This document shows, piece by piece, positions 35,585 to 44,584 of a stretch of 64,000 nucleotides of DNA. Location of the stretch: contig NZ_JBLZFZ010000007.1 of NCBI RefSeq assembly GCF_050753385.1, positions 62,001 to 126,000 of the forward strand, read 5' to 3'. The translations under genes and the position numbers were made by a program. The notes under the pieces were generated by a model that saw only the letters and a program-made list of their open reading frames with translations, did not search any database and had not been told where the DNA came from. Positions within the stretch are counted from its first letter, which is position 1. Every line of letters starts with the position of its first letter. This stretch comes from Pantanalinema rosaneae. Lineage in GTDB: Bacteria; Cyanobacteriota; Cyanobacteriia; Leptolyngbyales; Leptolyngbyaceae.

Positions 35585-35616
35585 ACTGTCCCAGATACGA
35601 ACAATAGTGGGACAGT
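35585..35616. other. Candidate recombination core of Tn3 element 2
   Basis: ACTGTCCCA (35585-35593) and its perfect inverse TGGGACAGT (35608-35616) are separated by 14 bases, in the gap between the divergent recombinase and transposase genes. Inverted 9-bp arms with a short spacer match the layout of a tyrosine-recombinase core. Confidence 0.6.
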
Positions 35617-35632
35617 TTGATGAGTCTATCCC

Positions 35633-38596
35633 ATGCCTGTTCAGTTTCTCTCTGACTCAGATCATGATCGCTTAAATCGCTTTCCGCAAGAGATCACACA
35701 GACCGATTTAGACCGCTTCTTTTGGTTATCTCCAGACGACCACCGTGCCATTTTAAGACTACGCGGTGATCATAATCGCCTGGGGTTTGCCCTGTTTTTG
35801 TGCTGCTTACGCTATCTGGGATTCTTCCCAGAACAGTTGTCACAGCTTCCTGCCTCTGTAATTGAGTATGTCGCTGTGCAACTACAGGTGTCTGCTGATG
35901 CCTTCTCTCTTTATGGTAAACGAACCAGCACGCAACGCAATCATCAACGGCAGGTGCAAGTCCTTTTAGGTTATCGTCGTGCATCCCCACTGGATCTGCT
36001 GGCGTTGGAACAATGGCTGTTAGAACGGGCTTTAGAACACGACAAACCCATGCTTCTTTTTGAACTGACCTGTCAGTACCTTCAGCAGCACAAGATGATT
36101 CGGATTGGTACAACCCGTCTTGAGAAGATGGTGGCAACGGCTCGCCAACAAGCCCAAGAAGCAATTTATCAAGCATTGCAACCATTGCTCAAACAGGAAC
36201 AGTGCCAGTTTTTAGACAACTTATTGGAAGTGGATGATGAATTAAAGCGAACACGCTTGTCCTGGTTGCAGCGGACCCCCACTGGTAACAATACCAGGCA
36301 AATCCTCGAAACCCTTGAGAAGATTGATTTTCTTCAACAACAGGGGGTGGGAGCTTGGAACCTCAATATGCTCAACCCCAATCGCGTCAACTACCTGGCA
36401 AAGATCGGTGCTAGAGCGACAAATCAATACCTGAAACGAGCACCACAATTCAGACGTTATCCTGTTTTAATTGCTTTCCTGAAACAGTCTCTTTACAACT
36501 TTGTCGATGATCTCATTGAGATGTTTGACCAACGGCTATGGGAATTGCACAACGAAGCAAAGCGAACCTTTGAGGCAGATCGCTTACAAGCAACAAAAAC
36601 GATCAATGAAAAGTTGAAAACGTTGCATCAAATCGGACAGATTTTGCTAGATGCAGAAGTCGATGACCAAAAGGTTAGGACAACTGCGTTTGAGTACATC
36701 ACACCAGCAAAACTGGAAACTGCATTGGGCGAAACGAAACAACTGATTCGTCCCGAAAATGATGCCTACGTCGATTACTTTGGTAAGTTCTATCCGCGCA
36801 TTCGCCGATTCTCCAGTCACTTCCTGTCCACCTTGCAGTTCCACAGTCGCAGCAAGGATCAAGGATTGTTACAAGCCCTCGACCTGGTTCGCGAGATCCA
36901 TGCTGGAATTCGTCGCAAACTGCCAGATACGACTCCTACTGAGTTTATCCCGGATACCTGGCGTTCGTATGTCATTGACGCAGAGGGCTTTAACCGTCGC
37001 TACTACGAACTTGCTGCCCTATGGATACTACGGCAACACCTGCGTTCAGGCGATATCTATCTCAGCCATAGTCGCCGCTTCAGCACCCTGGAAAGCTACT
37101 TCATGTCCAAAGAAGAATGGCAAAAGCAACGACAAGAAACAGTTAGTTTACTGGGCACTCCGATTGATGCAACTGTTCGTCTGACGGAACGAGAGGCTGA
37201 ACTGCTTCGCCTGATTGAGCAAGTAGAGGCGTTGTTAAATGAAGCCGAAGGGGATCTGCGAGAGGAAAAGGACAAGCTGGTTTTGAGTCCTTTTGAGGCA
37301 GAGGAGCGAACTGCCGAACTCAATCAACTGACCTATCTGATCACGAACCGACTCCCGACTCTGGACATCACGGACTTGTTAGTCGAGGTTGATTCCTGGA
37401 CCCACTTTTCCGATGCTTTTGAGCATTTGCAGAGTCCCCACCGCCGGGATACCAATTTGTTGCTGCACCTCTATAGCTGTCTTCTGGCGCAAGCTTGCAA
37501 TCTGGATTTACAGCAAATGGCAACCTCTGCCAATCTGGGGTACAGACAACTGAGTTGGTGTAACACCTGGTATATCCGAGATGAAACGCTGCGAAACGCA
37601 AATACCGCCCTGGTTAATTACCACTATCAGTTGCCCTTGAGCCGTTTGTGGGGTGGTGGGATGCTATCGTCCTCAGATGGGCAACGCTTTCCAGTGCGCG
37701 GCTCTGTGCGTCAGGCGAGAGCACTCCCCCGCTACTTTGGGTACGGTAAAGGCATCACCTTTTATAGCTGGACTAGCGACCAGTTTTCCCAATACGGCTC
37801 CAAGCCAGTTCCAACCACACTGCGAGACGCAACCTATGTTCTCGATGAGATTCTCAATAACGAAACGGAACTGCCCATTTTGGAACACACGACCGATACA
37901 GCAGGCTACACCGAACTGATCTTTGCGCTGTTTGACTTGTTGGGGTTACAGTTCTCGCCTCGCATTCGCGATCTGGCTGACCAGGAACTGTATCGCACCA
38001 GTCAGATCCAGTTAGATGCCTACCCAAAACTGAAGAGCCATCTGCAAAGCGTCATCCACAAAGAGCGTATTTTGCCCCATTGGGATGAAATGCTACGGTT
38101 AGCAGGGTCTCTCAAAACAGGACGGGTCACAGCGTCGTTAATTGTGCAAAAGCTGCAAGCCTATCCACGACAGCATCCGTTAACCCGTGCTTTGCAAGAG
38201 TATGGCAGGTTGATTAAGACCATTCACATTTTGCGCTGGTATGCCGACGAAACCAACCGTCGCAGAATCAATCGACAACTGAATAAAGGGGAAGCTTTAC
38301 ATAGTTTGCGATCTCACCTCTATTACGCCAACCAGGGGGAAGTTCGGGGGCAGACCGATGAACAGCTTCGCAATCAGGTGGGCTGCCTCAACTTGGTCAC
38401 AAACGCGATCATCATTTGGAACACTGTGTACATGGAAAAGGTGGTGCAGCAACTTCGGCAGCAGGGGCAAGTGGTAAAGGATGAACATCTCATGCATCTA
38501 TGGCCTACCCGTCATGGTCATATCAATGTTTACGGGAAGTATCACTTCGAGATAGAGCACATTGGCAAGGAAAGACCGTTTAGAAGTCTACGCTAG
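35633..38596 (+). CDS. tnpA: Tn3-family transposase
   Basis: 987 residues. The N-terminal DUF4158-type region has ITQTDLDRFFWLSPDDHRAI and RLGFALFLCCLRYLGFFPEQ. The catalytic domain near the C-terminus includes SSSDGQRFPVRGSVRQAR (Asp), YFGYGKGITFYSWTSDQ, EHTTDTAGYTELIFALFDLL (Asp) and GLQFSPRIRDLADQELY; it ends HINVYGKYHFEIE. Complete and apparently intact. Confidence 0.97.
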   Translation: MPVQFLSDSDHDRLNRFPQEITQTDLDRFFWLSPDDHRAILRLRGDHNRLGFALFLCCLRYLGFFPEQLSQLPASVIEYVAVQLQVSADAFSLYGKRTSTQRNHQRQVQVLLGYRRASPLDLLALEQWLLERALEHDKPMLLFELTCQYLQQHKMIRIGTTRLEKMVATARQQAQEAIYQALQPLLKQEQCQFLDNLLEVDDELKRTRLSWLQRTPTGNNTRQILETLEKIDFLQQQGVGAWNLNMLNPNRVNYLAKIGARATNQYLKRAPQFRRYPVLIAFLKQSLYNFVDDLIEMFDQRLWELHNEAKRTFEADRLQATKTINEKLKTLHQIGQILLDAEVDDQKVRTTAFEYITPAKLETALGETKQLIRPENDAYVDYFGKFYPRIRRFSSHFLSTLQFHSRSKDQGLLQALDLVREIHAGIRRKLPDTTPTEFIPDTWRSYVIDAEGFNRRYYELAALWILRQHLRSGDIYLSHSRRFSTLESYFMSKEEWQKQRQETVSLLGTPIDATVRLTEREAELLRLIEQVEALLNEAEGDLREEKDKLVLSPFEAEERTAELNQLTYLITNRLPTLDITDLLVEVDSWTHFSDAFEHLQSPHRRDTNLLLHLYSCLLAQACNLDLQQMATSANLGYRQLSWCNTWYIRDETLRNANTALVNYHYQLPLSRLWGGGMLSSSDGQRFPVRGSVRQARALPRYFGYGKGITFYSWTSDQFSQYGSKPVPTTLRDATYVLDEILNNETELPILEHTTDTAGYTELIFALFDLLGLQFSPRIRDLADQELYRTSQIQLDAYPKLKSHLQSVIHKERILPHWDEMLRLAGSLKTGRVTASLIVQKLQAYPRQHPLTRALQEYGRLIKTIHILRWYADETNRRRINRQLNKGEALHSLRSHLYYANQGEVRGQTDEQLRNQVGCLNLVTNAIIIWNTVYMEKVVQQLRQQGQVVKDEHLMHLWPTRHGHINVYGKYHFEIEHIGKERPFRSLR

Positions 38597-38608
38597 TCTG
38601 ACTTTCAG

Positions 38609-38648
38609 CCTTAGCGACCAAAATTTCTCCATTGCTATACAAAGGCGT
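38609..38648 (-). repeat. Right inverted repeat of Tn3 element 2
   Basis: Reverse complement of 34893-34932 without mismatch. Confidence 0.9.
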
Positions 38649-38747
38649 TCAACATATAACCTGTTTTTAAGTAGAAGTTCCCAAAAATCAGGAAACTTGA
38701 TCATTCTTGTGTATAAGTAATTGCCAAGCAGCCCTATAATTTCAGTT

Positions 38748-38923
38748 GTGGAATAACGTTAGTCCACAAACACTTAAAGCTCTTACACCCTTCGCTACAA
38801 TCTCGAATGGCAGCAAGTGTCTTAAACAGCGAAAAGATTTGATCTGTACTTTCAATCTATCAACTCCGTGGACTAACGTTAGTCCACTTGAAGGCTAAGT
38901 TGATGGGACTAACGTTAGTCCAC
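38748..38923. promoter_or_regulatory. Three palindromes upstream of parA2, candidate centromere/operator
   Basis: The 20-bp palindrome GTGGACTAACGTTAGTCCAC is perfect at 38868-38887; 38748-38767 differs at one base and 38904-38923 at two. They lie in the 303-bp gap between Tn3 element 2 and parA2, and no gene is present there. Multiple copies before parA fit a parS/operator array. Confidence 0.75.
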
Positions 38924-38951
38924 ACTCTACAGCTATCTCTTTAGGATTTTC

Positions 38952-39812
38952 ATGAGAAAGAAAGCCGCTAAAAAACAGGTTCGGTTAACCATTGCTAGTA
39001 ATGCTGGAGGATCCGGCAAGACGACAATGGCAGTCCATCTGGCTTATGCCGTAGGGCTGAAGGGTTATAAAGTGACCTTAGTTGAACTAGATCAAAACGC
39101 TTCACTCCGCATCTTTGCAAGGCTTGAGCCTGCTTCTTATAAAGACTCTGTTGCCGCAGTTCTTAAAAAAGGCTTTGACGGTAATTATCCATTTATCCCT
39201 CTGTGGGCTGATCATATTTCTACCGTGACAGCTATTCAGGGAGGTCAGGCTTTAGAAGATAGTATTCGAGAGGTATACCTCTATGATCGCCGTCATTACA
39301 CACTGAAAGATAGGTTAGATGACTACCCTATTGATTCAGATTTAGTCATCTTCGATACACCTGCATCGCTAGAGCCGATGGGATTGTTAGCTTTAGCAGC
39401 TAGTACTCATGTGCTTGTACCAATTAAACCGGAGTACAAAGATACTGGGAGCTTTGCAGGCTTCTTAGAGTGGTATTACAGCAAGATTGATGATCTGCGT
39501 TTAAAGCCTGAACCTAAAATTATGGGGTTTGTACCGACACGAGTTGACTTATATGAAGTTGGAACTCACCGAGATATCTTAGGGCTGGATAAGAAAGGCA
39601 ACCTTAGGAAGGATATTGATACAAGCGATACTTTACCAGCTTTGATTGAACAAATGGGAATTGAATGCTTCCCCTATATCAGAGAATCGAATTACTACAT
39701 TAAAGCCTGTGGGGCTGGACTCCCTCTTCACCTATACCGTCCAGGTAGTAACGCCGCAAAAGACTTCGACCCGATCGTAAATGCTTTAGTGAAGTTGATC
39801 ACAGAGGAGTAG
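38952..39812 (+). CDS. parA: ParA-family partition ATPase 2
   Basis: 286 residues. Walker A is TIASNAGGSGKTTMAVHLAY, Walker A' VTLVELDQNASLRIFARL, and Walker B SDLVIFDTPASLEPMGLL. A Lys/Arg-rich N-terminus precedes it (MRKKAAKKQVR). The protein is longer than ParA1 and lacks an N-terminal HTH. parB2 starts three bases downstream. The palindromes at 38748-38923 should be its centromere. Confidence 0.92.
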   Translation: MRKKAAKKQVRLTIASNAGGSGKTTMAVHLAYAVGLKGYKVTLVELDQNASLRIFARLEPASYKDSVAAVLKKGFDGNYPFIPLWADHISTVTAIQGGQALEDSIREVYLYDRRHYTLKDRLDDYPIDSDLVIFDTPASLEPMGLLALAASTHVLVPIKPEYKDTGSFAGFLEWYYSKIDDLRLKPEPKIMGFVPTRVDLYEVGTHRDILGLDKKGNLRKDIDTSDTLPALIEQMGIECFPYIRESNYYIKACGAGLPLHLYRPGSNAAKDFDPIVNALVKLITEE

Positions 39813-39815
39813 AGA

Positions 39816-40985
39816 ATGGCAGCACCAAAACCAGTCGGGATGAAACAGCTTTTTGGGGAAGCGGGACAATCCCATCAAGTTCACCACTTAAAGAGTCGAG
39901 TCGAGGAGCTAGAAGCGGAACTCACAAAGCTACGCTCAGGTGCGTTGGATTCACAGGAAAAATTAGCCTTAGAACAGCAGATCGAGGAGTTAACAAGTCA
40001 ACTTGCAATCAAGGGTGGAACACATGAAATTAACCTCAATTTGATAGAACCCGATCCAAACCAACCGAGAACAACGTTTCCTAAATCTCTAATTCAGGAG
40101 AGAGCAGAGAGCTTACGTCGGCATGGTCAAAAGACTCCTATCATTGTGGTTCCTCAACCTAATGGACGATACATTCTGTTTGAGGGAGAACTGCGATGGC
40201 GGGCAGCTACCTCGTTAGGTTGGAAAACACTCAAGGCAGTTTTTTTACTAGAAGATGAGGTATTAGATGAGGGGGAGATTTTTGAAGGGCAACTCGTTAC
40301 TAGTATTCACTCTCAAAAACTGCACGATTTAGATTTAGCAACCGCTTTGATTCGCCTTATCGTGCATCGACATCCTTATTTTGAAGCCCAGGAAAAGGTG
40401 ATCCCTAAAACACTCAAGGCTGCTATTCGGAGACTTGAGCGGGGAGGGCAGTTGCCAGCGTTATCAGATATCAGAATTGCGGAGCGTGAAGAGCAGCAGG
40501 AATGGCTTGACTCTACTGGATTTAAACAAGTCGAAGAACGAGATATTTTTGCTGTTCTTTTAGGGCTACAGCTCCATCCGGTATCCATCAGCAATAACAT
40601 TTTTCCCTTATTGGACTTGCCGGAAGACTTGAAGCAGGTGATTAAAGCTGAAGGGCTTGAGAGTAGTAAAGCAAGAGAGTTAAGTAAACTGACAGCAGAA
40701 CAGTTGGAGGTCAGTGAGTCGAAAGCCCGCACAATCCGAGCAGAAGTGACAGAGAAGGTCATTCAAGAAAAGCTATCACTTAGCCAGATTAAGGCATTAG
40801 TGAAAGAGACATTAAGACAGCACCAGACAACTAGCTCTACGACCAAACAACCCAAAACAGTCAAGAAAACCATCAAAGCCATTCAGGATATAGAGCTTCA
40901 AGAAATTGAGCGCGATCAGTTAAAAGAGCTACAACAAGCTCTAAAAAGTAAGCTTCAAGAAGTTGAAAGGATGATTGGGGCTTAA
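39816..40985 (+). CDS. parB: ParB-family partition protein 2
   Basis: 389 residues. An N-terminal coiled coil (about 20-65, VHHLKSRVEELEAELTKLR) is followed by the ParB/Srx fold: LIEPDPNQPRTTFPKSLIQE, GQKTPIIVVPQPNGRYILFE and EGELRWRAATSLGW (GERRxRA-like box). A helix-turn-helix region follows (VIQEKLSLSQIKALVKETL), then a C-terminal coiled coil for dimerisation. ParB proteins of this kind bind parS and hydrolyse CTP. Its stop overlaps the ATG of the DUF1016 gene by one base. Confidence 0.92.
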   Translation: MAAPKPVGMKQLFGEAGQSHQVHHLKSRVEELEAELTKLRSGALDSQEKLALEQQIEELTSQLAIKGGTHEINLNLIEPDPNQPRTTFPKSLIQERAESLRRHGQKTPIIVVPQPNGRYILFEGELRWRAATSLGWKTLKAVFLLEDEVLDEGEIFEGQLVTSIHSQKLHDLDLATALIRLIVHRHPYFEAQEKVIPKTLKAAIRRLERGGQLPALSDIRIAEREEQQEWLDSTGFKQVEERDIFAVLLGLQLHPVSISNNIFPLLDLPEDLKQVIKAEGLESSKARELSKLTAEQLEVSESKARTIRAEVTEKVIQEKLSLSQIKALVKETLRQHQTTSSTTKQPKTVKKTIKAIQDIELQEIERDQLKELQQALKSKLQEVERMIGA

Positions 40986-42049
40986 TGGGCAGTAATTTAC
41001 CTCAAGAAGAATATGAACACTTTTTCCAGTCTCTAAAAGAACGGATTCAACGTGCCCAACTTCAAGCCGCATTATCGATTAACCGAGAACTGAACTTGTT
41101 GTACTGGCATATTGGCAGGGAGATTCTCCAGCGCCAACAGCAAGAGGGGTGGGGAGCTAAAGTCATCGAAAGGTTGGCAAAATATCTCAAAAAGGAATTC
41201 CCCGACATGGGGGGATTTTCACGCACTAACCTTCTCAATATGCGGGCATTTGCGGAAGCTTATCCAGATGAGCAAATAGTTGCAACCTTGGTTGGGCAAA
41301 TTCCCTGGGGACATAACTTGAGAATCCTGGAACGGGTGAAGGATCCAACAGAGCGACTGTGGTATATCCAGCAAACTATTGAACATGGCTGGAGCCGTAA
41401 TGTATTAGTTCATCAGATCGAGAGTGGATTACACGCTCGCTGGGGAAGCGCTATTACTAATTTCGATCGTGTACTACCACAAGCTCAATCTGATTTAGCA
41501 GTTCAAATTCTAAAAGACCCTTATAATTTTTCGTTCCTTAGCTTCGATCGTGAGGTACAGGAGCGGGAATTAGAAAAATCTTTGGTCGATCATATTCGAG
41601 ACTTTTTATTAGAAATGGGGGTGGGCTTTTCATTCCTAGGAAGCCAATACCCTATTGAGGTCAGCGGTAAGGAATTCAGGTTAGATTTACTGTTCTACCA
41701 TGTACGCCTGCACTGTTACGTGGTGATTGATCTTAAAATTGGCGAGTTTGAGCCTGAGTTTTCTGGCAAAATGGCGTTTTATGTGTCAGCCGTCGACAAT
41801 CTACTGAGAACCGAGATTGATCAGCCAACGATCGGTTTAATATTATGCAAGTCAAAGGATAGAACAATTGTAGAGTACTCACTACAACCACTCCAAAAGC
41901 CGATTAGCGTTGCAACCTATCGTTTAAAGGATACGTTACCAGAACCCTTGCAAGGAAATTTACCAACGATCGCTCAACTAGAGATGGAATTAAAGGCGGT
42001 AGAGGTTGAACTCCAAAATCAATCAATCTCTGATTTGGACGGGAGTTGA
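40985..42049 (+). CDS. DUF1016 (YhcG-like) PD-(D/E)XK nuclease protein 2
   Basis: 354 residues. DUF1016_N: AALSINRELNLLYWHIGREI, WGAKVIERLAKYLKKEFPDM, SRTNLLNMRAFAEAYPDEQI and IPWGHNLRILERVKDPTERL. PD-(D/E)XK part: EFRLDLLFYHVRLHCYVVID with LKIGEF after it, and QPTIGLILCKSKDRTIVEYS. It lacks the variable QTLSGE-type insert of the third copy. One-base overlap with parB2 shows that it is translated as part of the partition operon, the strongest evidence that the nuclease belongs to the module. Confidence 0.94.
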   Translation: MGSNLPQEEYEHFFQSLKERIQRAQLQAALSINRELNLLYWHIGREILQRQQQEGWGAKVIERLAKYLKKEFPDMGGFSRTNLLNMRAFAEAYPDEQIVATLVGQIPWGHNLRILERVKDPTERLWYIQQTIEHGWSRNVLVHQIESGLHARWGSAITNFDRVLPQAQSDLAVQILKDPYNFSFLSFDREVQERELEKSLVDHIRDFLLEMGVGFSFLGSQYPIEVSGKEFRLDLLFYHVRLHCYVVIDLKIGEFEPEFSGKMAFYVSAVDNLLRTEIDQPTIGLILCKSKDRTIVEYSLQPLQKPISVATYRLKDTLPEPLQGNLPTIAQLEMELKAVEVELQNQSISDLDGS

Positions 42050-42060
42050 GCACTTTTCTC

Positions 42061-42088
42061 AAATTGTCCAACAGCTGTTGGACAATTT
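42061..42088. promoter_or_regulatory. Perfect 28-bp palindrome between DUF1016-2 and rep2
   Basis: Half-site AAATTGTCCAACAG followed directly by its complement (centre AGCT), without a loop and without a T-run, so a protein-binding site is more likely than a terminator. It lies 12 bp after the DUF1016 stop and 106 bp before the rep start, suitable as a Rep operator or an accessory partition site. Confidence 0.6.
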
Positions 42089-42194
42089 GTCTTCGTATTT
42101 ACTCGCTCAGAATCCGCGATTCTAGTTATGATTCTACGAGGTTAAAAGCCTACCTCTGGTTTGGCTCCTTTGTTCAACTAATTGATGGGTCCCT

Positions 42195-43799
42195 ATGCAT
42201 TCTGAATCTCATCATTCCAGTAAACAAGATCCTAAGTCTGTTTCCTGCGAGGTCGAAACGGAGCTTGCTGAACAGGAGAGTGCCAAAATAACTCCTACCC
42301 GCAAGGGGCGGTATCACACCTTCCAACGCCCACCGACCAGCCCTGATCTATTTCCTGATGGTACAGACCGAATGGCCTCGAATAGAGTTATCTGGGAAGG
42401 GTGCAACATCCTCACTCAGGGACAAGATGTTGGATGGGTCATTCCAGAAGAAGGGGCTGCTCATTATGAAAGTCCAGTCGCTAAGGGTAAGGGGTTTGTC
42501 TCCTTCTGGGTCACGAATAATGTGCATGCGAAAGATCCATTTGTATTAGAGGGGGAAGCTGCACTTGCATTAATCGACCAATTTGATATTCGGGCTGCTT
42601 GCATACATCTAATCTATGCGGCTCACGCTACCCAGCTAGAACGCCCTTGGGAGCAACAGTTCGTTCTAAATGACGTCCAACTTGAACATTACCTAGGTTT
42701 AGACAAGAATAAAAAACTCAATAAGCAACAAAAGCTTCAATTAATGTTAGAGCTGGCAAAACAACCTTGTCATCTGCTGGTGTACATTTCATGGCCAGAT
42801 CAGGGGCGTGTTCCAATGTTCACTGTCAGCCGTAACTGGTTGTGGGAAATTGCTGAACCCATGTTGCATTTCCAGGACTGTCTCTACGATGAGTCTGGAA
42901 ATCCTGTTGGAGAAAAAACGCTTATTGGGTTTACGCTTAATGTTCGCTGCGGAAATTGGGCAAAGTACTTTTTGAATGAGCAGCAGCGTAAAGAGAAGAA
43001 TGGATATTACGAGTATGGAATTTTGTCCCAGCAGATTCTACAGGATCTAATGACGACTTGGCATCATTATGAGGGTGCCGCTCGGCTTATGACCTGGCTC
43101 CTGTTTAAAACAAAGATTAATCGCAATAGCCCTCTCACAACAGAGGTTTTGTTAAAAGTTGCTTTTGGAGAGAAGGCAGTACAAGCAGCTGTTTCAGGTT
43201 TTAGGGAACGTGCCAAGTTAGTTCGATCGTGGCTGACGTCACTAAAGGTTCTTTTGGAAAAGGGGTGGCAAATTACTCCTGATCCAGCAACTTATCCTCT
43301 GCAATACTGGATAGATTCAGGAGACTCAGCCCTTCTGAATGAGGTTCCAGAGGACCCAGAGGAGGCTGCTGATTTTTGGGCAAAAGATGCCAGCACTGAG
43401 TCTGGATCACGATTGACTGATCGAGCGAAACGAATGCGAGGAAGTTTTAATCAACTCCTAAGCGGACGACTTTGGATTCAACCCCCTCAAGTGATTGCGG
43501 AAAAGCTAGACGAGATCGAAGAACACAGAAAGACTTACCTCAGAGAATTTGAGCCCAAAAAGCTGTCTCCTACTTCTATTGGAGAAACCACGAAGCAAGA
43601 CCCTTCTACAATTAAAAACACTATTACAGCAATTCAATCAGGAGAGCAACTGAAACAAATGAGAATTGCTAAAGGATTAAGTCAGGTTGAACTAGCATCG
43701 AGAATTGGTCGCAGCCCCAGTTGGATCAAGATGGTGGAAAGTGGTAAGCGGCGAATCCAGCCCCAAGACCAAAGTGCTTTGCTCGACTGCTTAACTTAA
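42195..43799 (+). CDS. Plasmid replication initiator with C-terminal HTH (Rep2)
   Basis: 534 residues. Not a family I can name. Identification as initiator rests on the position directly before an iteron array, on a central region that looks like tandem winged-helix domains (WLWEIAEPMLHFQDCLYDES, KNGYYEYGILSQQILQDLMT, AARLMTWLLFKTKINRN), and on a clear C-terminal XRE-type helix-turn-helix (EQLKQMRIAKGLSQVELASR, IGRSPSWIKMVESGKR). The N-terminus is polar and probably disordered. It should bind the iterons at 43829-44399. No disruption seen. Confidence 0.72.
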   Translation: MHSESHHSSKQDPKSVSCEVETELAEQESAKITPTRKGRYHTFQRPPTSPDLFPDGTDRMASNRVIWEGCNILTQGQDVGWVIPEEGAAHYESPVAKGKGFVSFWVTNNVHAKDPFVLEGEAALALIDQFDIRAACIHLIYAAHATQLERPWEQQFVLNDVQLEHYLGLDKNKKLNKQQKLQLMLELAKQPCHLLVYISWPDQGRVPMFTVSRNWLWEIAEPMLHFQDCLYDESGNPVGEKTLIGFTLNVRCGNWAKYFLNEQQRKEKNGYYEYGILSQQILQDLMTTWHHYEGAARLMTWLLFKTKINRNSPLTTEVLLKVAFGEKAVQAAVSGFRERAKLVRSWLTSLKVLLEKGWQITPDPATYPLQYWIDSGDSALLNEVPEDPEEAADFWAKDASTESGSRLTDRAKRMRGSFNQLLSGRLWIQPPQVIAEKLDEIEEHRKTYLREFEPKKLSPTSIGETTKQDPSTIKNTITAIQSGEQLKQMRIAKGLSQVELASRIGRSPSWIKMVESGKRRIQPQDQSALLDCLT

Positions 43800-43828
43800 T
43801 AGCCCATTGCATATATTTTCATAAATAT

Positions 43829-44399
43829 CCCGCACCTTAGATAAAGGTCACAAATATCCTAATTGGGGATAGGTGAATACCCGCACCCTAGATGAAGGTC
43901 ACAGAGTTTCATGGTGCTAGTTACGCCAAGCTTGAGATTGGTCAAAAGCTCGGATTTCCAGCTTTTCCTTGAGCCTCAGATAAAGGTCACAGATAGCCTA
44001 GCCTTAGGCCAGTAATATACCGCCAACCCCATACCTTGGATGAAGGTCACAACTCCTCCCACTTTGGATGAACATCACAGATGAAGCCTGAATTGCTGAC
44101 TAGATAGGGAGTTATTCCTTGATTAGTCTGCTCCCACCCTAGATGAAGGTCACAAGTACCCCGCACCCTGAATGAAGGTCACAACTTGAGTGTGTATCTA
44201 TTGAACAATTAAGCGTCACAATATCTGAAATAATACCCCGCACCCTGAGTAAAGGTCACAATAAGCTCAAATTGAATCCCCGCACTCTAGATGAAGTGGC
44301 TTAAAAATAGCCTGAAAATACCTGAAAAATACCCCGCACTTTAGATAAAAATACCCCGCACCTTAGATAAAAACACCCCGCACACGTAATAAAGGTCAC
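43829..44399 (+). repeat. Iteron array of 12 units behind rep2, replication origin
   Basis: Direct repeats with consensus CCCCGCACCCTAGATGAAGG followed by TCACAA begin near 43829, 43880, 43971, 44028, 44058, 44133, 44159, 44236, 44278, 44332, 44354 and 44376. Some are shortened. All have the same orientation, with irregular spacing. Together with the AT-rich stretch up to 44584 they form the 785-bp gap between rep2 and the primase-like gene; no other gene is visible there. Confidence 0.88.
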
Positions 44400-44584
44400 T
44401 TTTAAAAGCTCAGAATCCTAACCAAATAAAGGTTTCAAAAATGGTCACAAATCTGATCAATTTGATCAAGTTGATCCGAGAACGTCACAGGTGCATTTTG
44501 TGACCGACTGCTATCCTAGACTCGCCAAATTCTAATCACTAAAGCCATTCAACTTAGGCCAAGTGATCTAGAAAAGGGAGTTCT

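Larger units (their letters stand above)
34893..38648. mobile_element. Tn3-family transposon 2 with tyrosine recombinase
   Basis: Identical 40-bp inverted repeats lie at 34893-34932 and 38609-38648, inner end GCTAAGG. Inside are a recombinase (minus) and a Tn3 transposase (plus), divergent, with a recombination core between them. No passenger genes. Flanking five bases CGATG and TCAAC show no duplication. The element separates partition module 1 from module 2. Confidence 0.92.

Noticed and set aside
43829..44399. Regularly recurring repeats that could be taken for a CRISPR array
   Set aside because: Units are only partly conserved, spacing runs from nearly zero to over 90 bases, and no cas gene is near. 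Position behind a rep gene fits iterons.
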